Position numbers and translations under genes: made by a program | Shown here: piece after piece, positions 14,706 to 22,800 of the stretch | How the letters are laid out: each line of letters starts with the position of its first letter | Numbering within the stretch: the first letter of the stretch is position 1 | Notes under the pieces: model-generated | The model's input: the letters and a program-made list of their open reading frames with translations, nothing else | Database searches by the model: none | What the model was told of the DNA's origin: nothing | DNA from: Streptomyces murinus | GTDB lineage: Bacteria; Actinomycetota; Actinomycetes; Streptomycetales; Streptomycetaceae | Direction of reading: 5' to 3' | Length of the DNA stretch: 37,462 nt | Assembly (NCBI RefSeq): GCF_002154555.1 | Contig: NZ_MUNF01000059.1 | Span: forward strand, 1-37,462

Positions 14706-15998
14706 GTGATGACCGTGGCGCTCCTCATCCCGCCCGTGCTGCTCGGCCTGCTCGCCGGGTGGCTGATCCGCCAGCAGCGCCGCCGGCGGCATCACACCAA
14801 CCGCTGGCGTGGAACCGCCGCGGTGCCGGTCGCGGCCGTGGCCGCGCTCGGCTGCACCGCGTACAGCGCGGACACCAGCTGGCGGTTCGCCGCCGACTAC
14901 CTCGACATGGGCGGCACCGCCGAGCGCGTCGCGATGTTCGCCGCCGCTGAGCTGGCCCTGTTCGCCACCGCCCTGATGGCGCGGCAGAACCTCAACGGCC
15001 CGAAGCAGGCTCCCGGCCTGCCCGGCAGCCTCACGTGGGTCATCACCGGCGTCCAAGTTTTGCCCGCCTACGCCGAGTCCGGGCTGGTCGGTGGCACCGT
15101 GCGGGCCTTCGTCGGCCCCGTCATGGCCGCGATGCTGTGGCACTTGGCCATGGGCATCGAGCTGCGCCACCGCGCCCCCGACGCCGCCTCACGCGGGCTG
15201 GCCGCTGTCCTCGTCCGCCAGGCACGCGAACGCCTCCTGGCCCGGCTCGGCATCGCCGACCAGGACGCCGATGCCGCCCGCCTCATCCGCGACCGCGCAC
15301 TGAGCGAAGCCGTCGCCCTCATCCTGCGCGCCGAGTCGATGACCGACCGCCAGCGCGGAAAGCGGCGGCAACGACGCCTGACGGAACGCCTGCACGAGGC
15401 CCTGGAGCGGGCCGACGTCGACGGCGACCCGCTCCAGGACGAGATGCTGCTGCGCAAGCTCGCCACCCGTAAGCAGGCTGTCGGCCTCGCCTCCATCACA
15501 CTGCCGCCGCGCTGGCAGATTCCGGCCTCCAACCCCGCCCGTGGATCCGGGCACAGCCGCCCGGGCGCCGCCCGCCCGGCACCACTGCCGCGGGCAGAGG
15601 AGGACGTTGCCCGCACGCACCCGTCAGACCCGGGCGACGACGAGGTCCCTCCGCCTGCCCGCCCGCAGCCTGCCCGCCCGGGGCCCGGGCTGCCCGCACG
15701 GGCAGAAACCGATGACAGCCGGGCGCTCACGGGCAACAGCTCGGGCAGCCCTTCGGGCAGGCGCGAGCGGAAGGCGGCTGCCCGGAAGAAGCGCGATGCC
15801 AGCAAAGCCCGTGCCTCTGACGAGGTCATCCTCAAGCACGCCCGCCGCATCTACGAGGAGACCGGCAGCGTCGGACGCGACCGGGTCGAGGACGCCCTGC
15901 GCGCCGCCGGCTACACCGTCTCCAGCGACGGCGTCGGACGAGTCGTACGCGAGTTCAAGGCCCAGCTCAAAGCCGCAGCCGGCCATCCACCCCGCTAA
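14706..15998 (+). CDS. Membrane protein with cytoplasmic helix-turn-helix-like tail (DUF2637/Spd-like)
   Basis: 430 residues from GTG 14706 or ATG 14709; no good ribosome site precedes either, and the frame stays open upstream, so the start is uncertain. The N-terminal 165 residues have about four to five hydrophobic helices and a SWRFAADYLDMGG stretch resembling DUF2637/Spd-type membrane proteins of Streptomyces plasmids. A charged helical part (170-270) and a Pro-rich disordered part (275-350) follow. The tail (365-425: DEVILKHARRIYEETGSVGR ... GVGRVVREFKAQL) resembles a helix-turn-helix. It sits between replication and mobilization genes, so a role in spread or partition is plausible but unproven. 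Confidence 0.7.
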   Translation: MMTVALLIPPVLLGLLAGWLIRQQRRRRHHTNRWRGTAAVPVAAVAALGCTAYSADTSWRFAADYLDMGGTAERVAMFAAAELALFATALMARQNLNGPKQAPGLPGSLTWVITGVQVLPAYAESGLVGGTVRAFVGPVMAAMLWHLAMGIELRHRAPDAASRGLAAVLVRQARERLLARLGIADQDADAARLIRDRALSEAVALILRAESMTDRQRGKRRQRRLTERLHEALERADVDGDPLQDEMLLRKLATRKQAVGLASITLPPRWQIPASNPARGSGHSRPGAARPAPLPRAEEDVARTHPSDPGDDEVPPPARPQPARPGPGLPARAETDDSRALTGNSSGSPSGRRERKAAARKKRDASKARASDEVILKHARRIYEETGSVGRDRVEDALRAAGYTVSSDGVGRVVREFKAQLKAAAGHPPR

Positions 15999-16046
15999 TC
16001 CCCACAGCACCAGCGCTCCCGGCCACACCCCGACCCGAAAGGCCCC

Positions 16047-16667
16047 ATGCAGACCCCGCACCACGAAGACCCCATGCCCCCCGAGGGATCCCTGCCGTCC
16101 AATCCTGCCCCAGGCGGAGCAAGTTGTACCGGGAGCAATGCTCCCGAGTCTCCCGCCCCGGGGGTGGCGGGAGCGGCCCGGCGCCAGGGGGCACCAGGCC
16201 GACAGGCAGCGGCCGAGGGCGGACCGCAGCCAGAAGGGAGTTGGCAGGCCGAGTCGCTTTCGCGTAAGCGTCAGCGCGCCCGTCAGCCAAAGCCGCTCAA
16301 GCGCCTGCACCAGCCCAGTTGCCGCATGAACGACGCCGAGTACAAGCGTTTCACCGACGCAGCCGCCCGGTGCCAGATGACCAACGCCGCCTTCCTCGCC
16401 TACGCCGTCGACAAGGCCGCCCGCGACCTGAACCGCACCGCCGCCGAGATCGCCACCGAACGGGAAGTCATAGGCGAGCTGTTCGCCGCCCGCCGGCACC
16501 TCGGCTGGATCCACGGCCTGTTCAACCAGGTAGCCAAAGCCCTCAACTCCGGCGCCGACGCACCCCACCTGGACTCCGCGGCCAAGGCCGTGCAGAGCGC
16601 GGCCCGCCGTATGGAGGACGCCGCCGATGCCCTGCTCGCCCACCGCGACGGCGGTGCCGCCGCGTGA
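16047..16667 (+). CDS. mobC: MobC-like relaxosome accessory protein
   Basis: 206 residues from ATG 16047 (AAAGG five bases upstream); ATG 16074 is an alternative. The recognisable part begins about residue 72: a basic stretch (SRKRQRARQPKPLKRLHQPS), a ribbon-helix-helix-like MNDAEYKRFTDAAARCQMTN, then FLAYAVDKAARDL and a helical tail with ARRHLGWIHGLFNQVAKALN, which is typical MobC. The first 70 residues are low complexity and overlap two hairpins that may be the transfer origin, so their translation is doubtful. Its stop overlaps the relaxase start by four bases (GTGA). MobC helps the relaxase open oriT. Confidence 0.85.
   Translation: MQTPHHEDPMPPEGSLPSNPAPGGASCTGSNAPESPAPGVAGAARRQGAPGRQAAAEGGPQPEGSWQAESLSRKRQRARQPKPLKRLHQPSCRMNDAEYKRFTDAAARCQMTNAAFLAYAVDKAARDLNRTAAEIATEREVIGELFAARRHLGWIHGLFNQVAKALNSGADAPHLDSAAKAVQSAARRMEDAADALLAHRDGGAAA
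16131..16173. other. Candidate transfer origin (oriT)
   Basis: Two adjacent hairpins lie just 5' of the conserved part of mobC: GGGAGCAATGCTCCC (16131-16145, 6-bp stem) and CTCCCGCC / GGCGGGAG (16150-16157 and 16166-16173, 8-base loop). Inverted repeats next to mobC-relaxase genes are the normal place for oriT. No known nic consensus was recognised, so this is a candidate only. Confidence 0.45.
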
Positions 16668-18349
16668 TCCCCAGCATCCACAAGCGCGGCACCAAGACGG
16701 TCGGGCTGATCCGCTACCTGTATGGGCCCGGCACCCACGAGGAGCACATCGACCCGCACCTGGTGGCCGCCTTCGACCCGCTCACTCCCGACCCCGGCCG
16801 CGACCCGGACGTCACCTTCGGTCAGTTGCAGCGGCTGCTCGACCAGCCCGTCAACGCCCTGCCCGCCGGCCGCCGCCCGAAGAAGCACGTGTGGCACCTG
16901 TCCGTGCGGGCCAGCCCGGAGGATCCGATCCTGTCGGACGAGGACTGGGCGGCCATCGCCCGCCGCATGGTCGCCGCCACCGGCATCGCCCCCGAAGGCG
17001 ACGAGGCCGCGTGCCGGTGGGCGGCGGTCCGGCACGCCGACGACCACATCCACATCATCGCCACCCTGGTCCGCGACGACGGCCGCCGGCCCCGTCTGCA
17101 CAACGAGGCCCGCCGCGCCCAGGCCGAATGCCGCCGCATCGAAGCCGACTACGGTCTGCGCCGCGTCGCGCCTGGAGACGGCACCGCCGCCAAGCGCCCC
17201 ACCAGCGCCGAACGCCGCAAAGCCGAACGCCAGGGCCGGGAGCGCACGGCGCGCGAGGAACTGCGGGAGACCGTACGGCGCGCGGTCGCCGGCGCGACGA
17301 GCGAGGAGGAGTTCTTCGACCGGCTGGCCGCCGCGGGCCTGCTGATCCGCAAGCGCTTCGCGCCCTCAGGTGACCTGCTCGGCTACAAGGTCGCGCTGCC
17401 CGACGACCGCAATGGCGAGAAGGAGCGGGTGTTCTACGCGGGCTCCGCGCTCGCACCCGATCTGTCCCTGCCCCGCATCCGCGAACGCTGGACGCTTCCC
17501 GCGGAGGCCGCTTCGGCGGACGGCTCTGGGCGGGAGCAGCCCGTCCTGCCGGACGTGACAGGTCCCGCGTTCGCGCGGCGTCGGGCCAGCGCCGCCACCT
17601 GGCAGGCGCTGCTGATCATCGACCAGGGCGACGACGGTGCAGCAGCGGCCCAGATCGCCGCGGCGGGAGAGGTCCTGGACGCGCTGGCCAAGACCTCCGC
17701 CGCCCACACCCGCGCTGAACTCCGAGAGGCAGCCTTCGCATTCGAGCGGGCCAGCCGCTCCCACGTGAAGGCCGTACGCGGGCACGACCGCGCCCTGCGC
17801 CAGGCCGCCCGCGACCTCGTCCACAGCGGACCCGCCCTCGGCCGAGGGGAAGACGGCGCCACCACCGCCATGCTCATCGACATGGCCTTCTTCCTCGCCA
17901 TCGCCGCGGCGAACTGGCACGCGAAGAAGGAGCACGCGCAGCAGGCCGCCGCAGCCCAGCAGGCAGCCGAACACCTCCGCGCCGCCTACCAAGCCGCAGC
18001 AGCCCACCCCATGGCCAACCTCCGGCAGCGAGGCCAGCGTCTGGCGCCGCGTGTTCGGCAACGGCACGCCGCCCTGGTCCAACAAGTGCTGCCGGAGCTG
18101 GCCGAGCGAATCCGCGCCGAGGCCGGCTGGGCCGCCCTGGCCGCCACCCTCGACGACGTCCGGAAGGCCGGCCACGACCCGGCCGTTCTGCTGGCCGACG
18201 CCGCCCGACGACGTGAGCTCGACACCGCCGACTCCATCAGCGACGTCCTCGTATGGCGCCTGCGCCGCAGCGCCCACCACGCAACCGGCCACCAGCGCAG
18301 CGAACAACTCCCACCGTCGGCGCTGACCCCAGAAACGGGCGCAACATAG
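16664..18349 (+). CDS. MOB relaxase (mobilization nuclease)
   Basis: 561-residue relaxase from GTG 16664 (MIPSIHKRGTKTVG), translationally coupled to mobC. Residues 1-30 hold the candidate nucleophile tyrosines Y18 and Y20 (IRYLYGPG). HVWHLS at 75-80 and HADDHIHI at 124-131 form the three-histidine metal site of MOBP/MOBQ-type relaxases. A basic segment (200-240) and a long helical Ala-rich C-terminus (300-540) with likely coiled coils follow. It should nick oriT and lead single-stranded DNA into a recipient. No coupling ATPase is encoded nearby, so transfer would need a conjugation machine from elsewhere. The stop codon lies inside operator copy C. Confidence 0.9.
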   Translation: MIPSIHKRGTKTVGLIRYLYGPGTHEEHIDPHLVAAFDPLTPDPGRDPDVTFGQLQRLLDQPVNALPAGRRPKKHVWHLSVRASPEDPILSDEDWAAIARRMVAATGIAPEGDEAACRWAAVRHADDHIHIIATLVRDDGRRPRLHNEARRAQAECRRIEADYGLRRVAPGDGTAAKRPTSAERRKAERQGRERTAREELRETVRRAVAGATSEEEFFDRLAAAGLLIRKRFAPSGDLLGYKVALPDDRNGEKERVFYAGSALAPDLSLPRIRERWTLPAEAASADGSGREQPVLPDVTGPAFARRRASAATWQALLIIDQGDDGAAAAQIAAAGEVLDALAKTSAAHTRAELREAAFAFERASRSHVKAVRGHDRALRQAARDLVHSGPALGRGEDGATTAMLIDMAFFLAIAAANWHAKKEHAQQAAAAQQAAEHLRAAYQAAAAHPMANLRQRGQRLAPRVRQRHAALVQQVLPELAERIRAEAGWAALAATLDDVRKAGHDPAVLLADAARRRELDTADSISDVLVWRLRRSAHHATGHQRSEQLPPSALTPETGAT

Positions 18350-18371
18350 CCGACGATCGGCGGTTGGCCAA
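18338..18371 (-). promoter_or_regulatory. Operator/promoter module, copy C
   Basis: On the minus strand TTGGCC (18371-18366), a 17-bp spacer and TATGTT (18348-18343) repeat the layout of copy A. The 18338-18359 part is an exact 22-bp inverted match to 12377-12398. A 16-bp palindrome GCGGTTGGCCAACCGC covers the -35. It overlaps the relaxase stop and lies about 70 bp before the 18442 gene. It may fire antisense into the relaxase gene or serve as operator for the 18442 gene. Confidence 0.55.
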
Positions 18372-18441
18372 CCGCTCGTTTCTCCGGACGATTAATGCCC
18401 TACCCCCACCCGACTCCGGTAAGGAGCTGAGGAGCACCCGT

Positions 18442-18822
18442 ATGCCCAAGACCCAAGCCCGACCCGACATCGTCCGCCTGCTCTGCGACGCGGACTACGA
18501 GCTCCGACGTGAAACCCGCACATGGGTCCACCGCGACGGACGACCGTTCAGCAAGGAGGAACAGGCCCTCGTCTCCAGTGCCACCCGCGCCGAATTCGAA
18601 GAGATACAGGAACAGTTCACGCGGTACCGGGAGTACCGACGCATGGTGGACGAAGCGCCGGAGGCTCTGCGGCGCTTCCTCGCCCCGTTCATGGCACAGC
18701 TCACCGAGAAGAACCTCGGCAACGCCCACGAGCTGATGAACGAGGACGAACGAACCGAGTTCGGCCGGCTGCTCAAACTCACCATGGCACCGTTCCGTTC
18801 CTTCGCTCCGTACGCCTTCTGA
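18442..18822 (+). CDS. Small charged hypothetical protein of the element
   Basis: 126 residues from ATG 18442 with AGGAG seven bases upstream. Acidic and highly helical (EEQALVSSATRAEFEEIQEQ; EYRRMVDEAPEALRRFLAPF; HELMNEDERTEFGRLLKLTM), with no signal peptide or membrane segment. No family recognised. Operator-like copy C lies about 70 bp upstream, so it may be co-regulated with the replication genes. Followed after about 200 bp by a strong terminator. Confidence 0.75.
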   Translation: MPKTQARPDIVRLLCDADYELRRETRTWVHRDGRPFSKEEQALVSSATRAEFEEIQEQFTRYREYRRMVDEAPEALRRFLAPFMAQLTEKNLGNAHELMNEDERTEFGRLLKLTMAPFRSFAPYAF

Positions 18823-19026
18823 CCGGGGCCCGCGTCCATGCATGACCGACGTGGCGATGACCGGCTCCCAGGACAGAGCCGGGATCTCGCACAGAGGCGT
18901 GGGCGTTCCAAGCGGTAGCCGACTCAGCGCGCCGCGTTGAACGAAGCTCCGGGCGCAGAAACGGTCTGCTCCCAGCAGCCGCGGTCCGCGACGCCACGGA
19001 AACGCCGGCCAAGGCAGAGCAGCAAG

Positions 19027-19059
19027 AAGCCGGGCGTCCCTGCAGGGGACGCCCGGCTT
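19027..19059. terminator. Strong bidirectional hairpin
   Basis: Perfect 14-bp arms AAGCCGGGCGTCCC (19027-19040) and its complement (19046-19059) enclose TGCAG. It lies between the rightward 18442 gene and the leftward DUF317 gene and ends both. The preceding stretch 18823-19026 shows nothing else. Confidence 0.9.
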
Positions 19060-19076
19060 CGATGCGTTAGACGCCC

Positions 19077-20059
19077 TCAGCCGGCCGGAGCGCGCAGGAG
19101 CCGGTCGCGTGTACTTTCGGGCAGCATCCGGCGCAGGACCGGTGCGCTGGAGCTGAGGGAGTCGGCGAACGCGGCGACGAGGTCGTGCGGCACGCTGACG
19201 CTGAACGAAGCCGCCCACAAGTAGCCCGCGCCGAGCACAGGCTCGGCCCACGCCTGCCACCCGGCCAGGGCCGCCTCGTCCGCCTCAGCCACCAGCGCGA
19301 GTGGGTCGCCATCCTGGATGAGGGGCGGCACCTCGCCGAGGCGGATGTGGGAGGCGAACGTCGGATCCACCGCGCCCGACCCGGGCTGGTCGCCGTCACG
19401 CAGCCAACCGTGCGCCGTAACGGCGTCGAGGACCAGCTCGGGGCCACCGCACGGCAGGGCGGGCTGATCGCGGGCGTCGAGCGCGGCCAGGAAGCCAGCG
19501 AGGATCTCCCCCGGGACCTCGGGGGTGAAGTAGGCCGACCACTGGGCGAGCGGGCTGCTCGGGTCCGTACGAGCGGACACTTGCCAGGCGATCGGCAGGT
19601 TCCCCAGGTGGAACGGCTCGTCCGGCAGGACCCACTGCGCCCACCGCAGGGAGTCTGGGCTGATGTGCAGGACGGTGCTGCGCAGGACCTGGCGGTCCTC
19701 CGGCGCCTCGTCCGGCTCCTGGCGCCCGCGGACGATCGTCAGGCTCGTCCAGCCCAGGCCGGCGAGCGTGTCAGCGACGGCGTCGTACAGGCGTCCGTCG
19801 TCACCGGCCAGGTGCCGCGGACCGACCCAGTACGCGGAGGGGACACCAGCCGGAGCAGGTGGATCGATCGAGAAATCGGGATGCAGGTACGCCTCCAAGA
19901 AGTCGGGGGGCTTGATGCCGCCAGCGGTACGTAAAGCTGGATGGAGGTGCCGGGCCGCCCCGGCGGCGACCTCGGGTGGCAGGTAGCCGGGCTACCCCGT
20001 CTCGCCTTCACCACGTAGACGACGGGTTCCTGCAGGGGCGCCGACTCGAGCCGCTGCAT
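19077..20059 (-). pseudogene. DUF317 protein gene with apparent 5' frameshift
   Basis: The body is an uninterrupted frame of 273 residues or more (VPSAYWVGPRHLAGDDGRLY ... LRWAQWVLPDEP ... WSAYFTPEVPGEILAGFLAAL) with two DUF317 repeats; these are uncharacterised Streptomyces proteins common in mobile elements. ATG 20059 sits one base after the upstream gene's stop and begins MQRLESAPLQEPVVYVVKAR. That frame then turns to nonsense while YLPPEVAAGAARHLHPALRT continues sensibly in the body's frame after a TAG, so a frameshift near 19990-20005 is likely. If it is real and uncorrected, only a shortened protein from an internal start such as TTG 19898 is made. The recovered part includes a rare TTA leucine codon near 19929, possibly bldA-dependent. 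Confidence 0.6.
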
Positions 20060-20060
20060 G

Positions 20061-20414
20061 TCACACGCGCTGGGAGGTCTCCAGCACGCGAGTGACCGCA
20101 GCGGCGACGACGTCGGCCGGCGTCTCGGTGTCGAAGGACATCTGATAGCCGCGTACCTTGGCCGTACCGGTGACGGCGATCTTCCACCCCTCGCCGTCGG
20201 TACCAGGACGGCCGGACGGAAACCATCCGAGATAGAAGGATCCATCCTTCGAGTTGACGTGTACGTCTGCGCGGTCATCAACGACCAGGATGAAGTCGTC
20301 GGCGGAGAACTGATCCATCACGAGCGTGGCCTGGCCCGGCCCGAGCAGCCACTCACGCAGCCGCAGGGCCTCGACGGTGGTGGAGAATCCGGGACCCGGG
20401 GACCCCGCTGCCAC
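20061..20414 (-). CDS. Small DUF317-type protein
   Basis: 117 residues from GTG 20414 (AGAGAGG nine bases upstream); TTG 20420 is an alternative. One DUF317-like alpha/beta unit: REWLLGPGQATLVMDQFSAD, FILVVDDRADVHVNSKDG, SFYLGWFPSGRPG, WKIAVTGTAKVRGYQMSFDT, and a final helix ADVVAAAVTRVLE. It is directly followed by ATG 20059 of the larger DUF317 gene, so the two form an operon and probably one functional unit. Role unknown. Confidence 0.75.
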   Translation of the reverse strand: MAAGSPGPGFSTTVEALRLREWLLGPGQATLVMDQFSADDFILVVDDRADVHVNSKDGSFYLGWFPSGRPGTDGEGWKIAVTGTAKVRGYQMSFDTETPADVVAAAVTRVLETSQRV

Positions 20415-20605
20415 GGGCAATCACCTCTCTGACCTGGTGTTTTGCGAGAAGGTCGTCCAGGTTCACATGCCCTTGCGGCTTTGACCAGTCATTCGTGGAT
20501 CTTTGCTGTCTGCCCCCGGCGAACTGAGACGCAGAGCGCGAGACCTCGCTGTCCAGCTGCGAGAAACGGCGTGCGCCCGGTGTGGGCAGTGCTGATAGTT
20601 GCCCC

Positions 20606-21310
20606 ATGGAGGCGATCGAGGCCGCACGCGCCGTCGTAGATGAACAGCACCCCAAAGCGCGCGCCGCGTTCCTGGGCGGCAGCGTCGTCACAGGCCGCCG
20701 AACGGCCACGTCGGACCTCGACATCGTCGTCCTACTCCACGGAGCCCCAGCCCCATACCGCGCAAGCCTCCAGTACGCCGGCTGGCCGGTAGAGATGTTC
20801 GTGCACACCGAAGCGACGTGGCACGCGTACGTCGAACGGGAACTAGGCAAGCGCCGGTCACCGCTGCTGTGGATGTGTGCCGACGGGCTGCTGCTCTTCG
20901 ACACCGATGGACTCGGAGCCCGCCTCGCCGCAAAGGCCCGGAAGCTGACCGCCGCCGGACCACCGCCGGCGTCGACGGAAGAGATCGACGACCGCCGCTA
21001 CGCGATCACCGACCTCCTCGACGACCTCGCGGGAAGCAACGACCAGAGCGAGCGTCTCTTCATCGCGACCGAACTGGTCCGACGCACCGGTGAGCTGGCG
21101 TTGGCCGTTGGCCGTTCGTGGGGTGGCGGTGGGAAGTGGCTGGCACGCCGTCTTGAGACAACCGCGCCAGGGCTCAGCACACGCCTCCACCACGGCCTAC
21201 AGGAGGTACTGGGCGGGAGAGTCGAGCCCCTCGTGGCCGTCGTTGATGAGGTGCTCGGGCAGGCCGGTGGCCGGTTGTGGGTTGGCTACAAGCGTGCCGG
21301 GGCGCCCTGA
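20606..21310 (+). CDS. Pol-beta-type nucleotidyltransferase
   Basis: 234 residues from ATG 20606. The active-site signature is GGS (24-26) followed by DLD (37-39) in GGSVVTGRRTATSDLDIVVL, as in minimal and antibiotic nucleotidyltransferases; a helical C-terminal domain follows (150-225: RYAITDLLDDLAGSNDQSER ... GELALAVGRSW). It would transfer a nucleotide from an NTP to an unknown acceptor. No ribosome site is seen, but GATAGT lies six bases before ATG, so a leaderless transcript is likely. It is divergent from the DUF317 pair. Alternatives are an antibiotic-modifying enzyme or a HEPN/MNT-type toxin-antitoxin component, though no HEPN partner is evident. Confidence 0.8.
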   Translation: MEAIEAARAVVDEQHPKARAAFLGGSVVTGRRTATSDLDIVVLLHGAPAPYRASLQYAGWPVEMFVHTEATWHAYVERELGKRRSPLLWMCADGLLLFDTDGLGARLAAKARKLTAAGPPPASTEEIDDRRYAITDLLDDLAGSNDQSERLFIATELVRRTGELALAVGRSWGGGGKWLARRLETTAPGLSTRLHHGLQEVLGGRVEPLVAVVDEVLGQAGGRLWVGYKRAGAP

Positions 21311-21341
21311 GCGGTTCTCAACGCGTACGCGGAGTACGCGC

Positions 21342-21557
21342 TCAAGGGCTGCTGGTCTGCGAAAGGCTGTGGGCGAGCTGGCCCACGGCGTTGAGAATGC
21401 CTTGCCCGAAGCTGGTGGGTGCGATCAGCACGCCGAACACCAGCACGATGACCACGGTCAGCTTCTCATCGAACCGGCTGCGGGCATGCGTACGTCGGCG
21501 CAGCCGCACGATGATGACGACAGCCAGCAGAACTGCCACGTTGATACTCAGAACCAC
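21342..21557 (-). CDS. Small two-helix membrane protein
   Basis: 71 residues from GTG 21557, nine bases after GGAGG. Two hydrophobic helices (LSINVAVLLAVVIIV and LTVVIVLVFGVLIAP) flank a basic loop (RLRRRTHARSR), and a short polar tail follows. Similar small membrane proteins recur in Streptomyces plasmids and integrated elements. Function unknown. Confidence 0.65.
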   Translation of the reverse strand: MVLSINVAVLLAVVIIVRLRRRTHARSRFDEKLTVVIVLVFGVLIAPTSFGQGILNAVGQLAHSLSQTSSP

Positions 21558-21781
21558 CTGGCCAGCCCTCCCGCGCACAACGCTCTGACCCGCCTTCCTG
21601 CATAGCCGGAACTCGACAGCACCACGTTTCGATCACCGGTGATTGGCGACGGAGTGCCTGGTCAATGGCTGGATTGGGGCAGCTGCGCCGAGCGACAGCA
21701 GCGTCACCTGCCCCATCGGCCGCCGGGGCGGACGGGCCCCGGCCCTCGGCCTCCGTCGCACTGGCCGCCCTGCCCTGCGCG

Positions 21782-22477
21782 TCAGGACAGGGCGGTGGGG
21801 CGGCGAGGCGGCGGGATGCGGTCCAGCAGATTCCACAGAGGGCGCGAGCCGGCTGCCCATTCACCCAGCAGTCGGCGGTCCACGAGGTGTATCCGGTGCT
21901 CTGCGCCCCAGGGGATGGCCTTGGAGGAGAAACGGCCATTGGTGAGCACGACCGCGACGTCCGCTCCGTGGATCTGCCGTGCGGTGCCGTTGACCTGCTG
22001 CAGGACACCGACGCCGACGGCGGAGCCGCGGTCCCCGTCCCGGCGGTGCTTGCACTGGATGGCCCAGACGCGCCCCATGGGATCGACGGCGCGCACGTCG
22101 CAGGCGTTGTCGCCGGCACCGCCGAGCTGCTCCGCCTGGCAGCCGTCCCGTCGCATCAGGTCCCGTATGGCGAACTCGAACGCGCGGTGGTCCAGGGCAT
22201 CCAGCTCCGCGATCCGCATGCGCAGAGCGCGGGCACGCACACGCTCCCACTCCGCCCGCTGCCGCGCCTGCTGCAGCCAGAAGCCACCGGCCACCGCGGC
22301 GATCACGGCGGCGATGAGGAGGATCCACCAGTGCACCAGCAGCCAGTGCACGACGGTGATCACCAACCCAATCGCCAGAACCCCAGCCCCCAATAGGGCC
22401 AGCTGGCCGTCCTGCTTCTTGGAACGGCGGGCCGGCCGACGCCGTGCAGGACGCCGCGCCGGACGTCGGCCGCTCAT
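21782..22477 (-). CDS. Membrane-anchored Mrr-like restriction endonuclease
   Basis: 231 residues from ATG 22477. A very basic N-terminus (RRPARRPARRRPARRSKK) is followed by two membrane helices (about 27-45 and 47-68). Residues 85-215 are an Mrr-type PD-(D/E)xK nuclease: E101 in the first helix, acidic residues in the GAGDNACDVRAVD strand (123-132) and QCK at 141-143. Mrr enzymes cut modified or foreign DNA. A membrane-tethered form could act on DNA at entry, or not be a defence enzyme at all. The upstream TATAAG near 22530 is a possible -10 for this leftward gene. Confidence 0.8.
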   Translation of the reverse strand: MSGRRPARRPARRRPARRSKKQDGQLALLGAGVLAIGLVITVVHWLLVHWWILLIAAVIAAVAGGFWLQQARQRAEWERVRARALRMRIAELDALDHRAFEFAIRDLMRRDGCQAEQLGGAGDNACDVRAVDPMGRVWAIQCKHRRDGDRGSAVGVGVLQQVNGTARQIHGADVAVVLTNGRFSSKAIPWGAEHRIHLVDRRLLGEWAAGSRPLWNLLDRIPPPRRPTALS

Positions 22478-22800
22478 CGAGCCGTCCCCGGCTCAACCGG
22501 CAGACTGCGCTCAGCAGACCGGGCGACGACCCTTATAGGGACAGCGACCCACTCGCGCGCCTCCATCCGTACCGCCATGAAGGAACTCCCCCCTATCCAC
22601 AGGCTGTTGACAATCCCCTCGCAGGTTATGAGAGCACGCACCACTGACAGCGGGTCTAGATGCGATCACCTGGAGTGAACGGTTTTCGGTCAGCGCCGGC
22701 CGCTTCCCGCTGCGGCTGGGCACCGACAACCTGGGGTTTTCGGTACTCGCCCGACATGCTTCAGCCGTTTCGCGGCAAGCGCCGGATCCAACCACTCCTC
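22478..22800. other. 323-bp gap between the Mrr gene and the permease gene
   Basis: No coding frame is convincing. Seen here: TATAAG on the minus strand near 22530 (possible Mrr promoter) and an exact 10-bp direct repeat GGTTTTCGGT at 22681 and 22735, 54 bp apart. No tRNA fragment or terminal repeat marks an element boundary. Confidence 0.45.

Larger units (their letters stand above)
7232..22477. mobile_element. Integrative mobilizable element at tRNA-Pro (right end not located)
   Basis: Gene content defines it: tyrosine integrase, excisionase-like protein, phage-type regulator, replication initiator plus loader, MobC and MOB relaxase, next to a tRNA gene. The left end should be the 3' half of tRNA-Pro. 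I searched by eye for a second copy of the tRNA 3' segment (GGGTTCAAATCCCGCC) on both strands and found none, so attR is outside the window or degenerate. The right limit given is only the last gene typical of such elements; secure content ends near 18822. No FtsK/TraB or T4SS gene is seen. Confidence 0.6.

Noticed and set aside
22605-22632. TTGACA with TATGAG as a sigma-70-type promoter
   Set aside because: The spacing is only about 14 bp and no rightward gene follows; the permease gene runs the other way.
22681-22744. 10-bp direct repeat GGTTTTCGGT as an element boundary
   Set aside because: Too short and unlike the tRNA target; probably chance or a local regulatory feature.
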